DNA of 64,000 nucleotides, taken from positions 124,001 through 188,000 of the forward strand of contig NZ_JADMSU010000002.1 of assembly GCF_015561195.1 (NCBI RefSeq). Direction: 5' to 3'. Source of the DNA: Collinsella aerofaciens (GTDB taxonomy: Bacteria > Actinomycetota > Coriobacteriia > Coriobacteriales > Coriobacteriaceae). A model generated the notes under the pieces. That model had not been told where the DNA came from and did no database searches. It saw only the letters and a program-made list of their open reading frames with translations. Positions 62,755 through 64,000 of this stretch are shown in pieces (the stretch's first letter is position 1; every line of letters begins with the position of its first letter). A program made the position numbers and the translations under genes.

Positions 62755-64000
62755 TTATCCCTCCTTTTCGGATTCCTTAGTTTCTAAGAAATTCTGTGTT
62801 GCATATTCAATCTCAATCCGATCTCCTGGAAAGACGTAAACTTTGTTGATAAGTCGGTCAATCAGAGCTTTTGTCAGCATGTTGGCGTTTCCGACTTCCT
62901 GCACAATTTCCTGTTGTTTCAGCTTAATCTCATAATCACTTTTTATCTGCTTTGTCTGTGCAGTAATGACAGCATGAACATTTTTGGCTTGTACCAGTTC
63001 CGTGTCATAAACCGCTTTTCGTGTTCGATAGGTTTCCAAATCAATCTCTCCGAGTGCATACTGCTCATAAAGATGCCGCTTGCTGTCTTGAATAGAACGG
63101 AGTTTTTCTTCATGTTCGGCCTGCTGGACTGTCTGCAAATCCAATTTATCCTTATTGCTATCAATTCCCAATGCCGGACACATTTGAGCCCGAATTGTTT
63201 CAAATACAACCTGCTCCAAATCTGCCATCTTTATGCGCACACCATGACAAGGAAGCGTTTCAGCCACCTCGGAATGACGGCAATAAAACCACGCACCATT
63301 TCGTAGAGACATTGCATGATCGCAGCATCCACAGAATACCTTACCACGGAGCAGATAATCACGCAGCTTTTTATTTGACAGAGAGAAACGCTTAATTGAA
63401 GCATTGGCTTTCTCAAATAGATCCACACTTACAATAGCCGGATGATGGTTCGGTATTTTGAACCACTCACTTTCATCCTTTAACTGTGTATGTCGGCTGC
63501 CAATCTCTTTTACCTTTCTCTTGCCAATTACATAGGTACCGATATATCTTTGATCTTCTAAAATACGCAGGACCGTTGATGTACTCCAAACGCCGTTTGT
63601 TCGGGAAACATTGTAATAGCCCTTGCCTTTAAGTTTGCGATATTCCCCAGGGGTGGGGATATTCATGGCATACAGTTTTCTTGTTATCTCGGCTGCGGTG
63701 TTGCCTTCAGACGCCCATTGAAATATCATCTGCACATTCGGGGCAACATCCTCGTCCGGTTCCATACGTCCGTCTGCACTCTTGCGATAGCCGTAAGGAC
63801 AGATGACACTCTGATATTCCCCGCGACGCATCTTTGCGTATTTTGCACTTTTGGTTTTCATGGACATATCTCGGCTATAGCACTCGCTAATAAGATACTT
63901 GAAAGCAATATCAATCCCTCCGGTATCACCTTTGAAATTAGCTGTGTCAAAATCATCACTGACGGAAATAAAACGGGTGTGATAAAGAGGAAATACCCGC
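62755..64000 (-). CDS. Large serine recombinase (5' end beyond the window)
   Basis: About 414 residues are visible; the frame stays open to the right edge, and the ATG at 63867 is internal. The portion from the edge (RFISVSDDFDT, GIDIAFKYLISECYSRD) is the end of a resolvase catalytic domain, whose Ser lies outside the window. Next comes the Recombinase domain (SVICPYGYRKSADGRMEPDE, GNTAAEITRKLYAMNIPTPG), a zinc-ribbon (FCGCCDHAMSL, FYCRHSE, with CHG) and a long coiled coil. It resembles TndX/Tn4451-type recombinases of clostridial conjugative or mobilisable elements, and its AT-rich composition fits. It is probably the integrase of the element that split the tyrosine integrase. Confidence 0.9.
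   Translation of the reverse strand, partial: RVFPLYHTRFISVSDDFDTANFKGDTGGIDIAFKYLISECYSRDMSMKTKSAKYAKMRRGEYQSVICPYGYRKSADGRMEPDEDVAPNVQMIFQWASEGNTAAEITRKLYAMNIPTPGEYRKLKGKGYYNVSRTNGVWSTSTVLRILEDQRYIGTYVIGKRKVKEIGSRHTQLKDESEWFKIPNHHPAIVSVDLFEKANASIKRFSLSNKKLRDYLLRGKVFCGCCDHAMSLRNGAWFYCRHSEVAETLPCHGVRIKMADLEQVVFETIRAQMCPALGIDSNKDKLDLQTVQQAEHEEKLRSIQDSKRHLYEQYALGEIDLETYRTRKAVYDTELVQAKNVHAVITAQTKQIKSDYEIKLKQQEIVQEVGNANMLTKALIDRLINKVYVFPGDRIEIEYATQNFLETKESEKEG

Overview
This window is GC-rich, mostly densely coded, and carries actinobacterial-style genes with LPxTG-type surface proteins and many small palindromic repeats. Together these suggest a gut Coriobacteriia genome, most likely Collinsella; this is inference from gene content and style, not from a database match. 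No rRNA, tRNA or CRISPR array was recognised.

Layout. 1-9000 is core and transport: the tail of an unknown gene, a minus-strand run of release factor 3, a VUT-family membrane protein and an SDR oxidoreductase, a GntR(YtrA-type)-ABC exporter operon, an EamA transporter, a ClC channel, a LOG-family hydrolase and a small K+ channel. 9100-18500 holds a frameshifted hybrid sensor kinase, a PNPOx-fold protein, a MalY-type PLP enzyme, TrmO, a regulator with zinc-ribbon and TipAS-like parts, a glutaredoxin, a tRNA-dihydrouridine synthase and an unknown membrane protein.

18500-25100 is a self-contained amine-metabolism cluster: agmatine deiminase, an atypical carbamoyltransferase, two paralogous MFS transporters and a TetR regulator. 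Similar palindromes lie at both promoter regions. The whole cluster is bracketed by two same-orientation copies of a 231-bp fold-back repeat. 25100-32600 has a MacB/FtsX-type ABC fusion, a redox module (short CxxC protein, NapH-like polyferredoxin, TlpA-like lipoprotein) and a divergent two-component system. 32600-38200 has a LuxR-type regulator followed by a 1450-residue surface protein with a Tat-like signal and an LAxTG-like sorting signal. 38200-46600 contains an XRE/membrane protein pair, two AAA+DUF4143 ATPases and a divergent topoisomerase IV-like pair.

46900-54950 is accessory: an LPATG surface protein, then a TetR regulator divergent from an operon of three sirtuin-like genes. These resemble the macrodomain-linked SirTM class but have no macrodomain or GcvH-L beside them. 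Redox genes follow (CMD-cupin, flavodoxin-type reductase, MerR, nitroreductase). A decayed fourth sirtuin copy and a DUF2992 (YjdF-like) gene complete the stretch.

55000-64000 is mobile-DNA territory: a third AAA+DUF4143 ATPase with a hairpin over its ribosome-binding site, gene debris, a foreign-looking island of three SAM methyltransferases, and an integrative-element module (duplicated HTH regulator, excisionase, tyrosine integrase). The integrase is cut off inside its HxxRH motif by AT-rich sequence that leads into a large serine recombinase running off the right edge, which suggests one element inserted into another.
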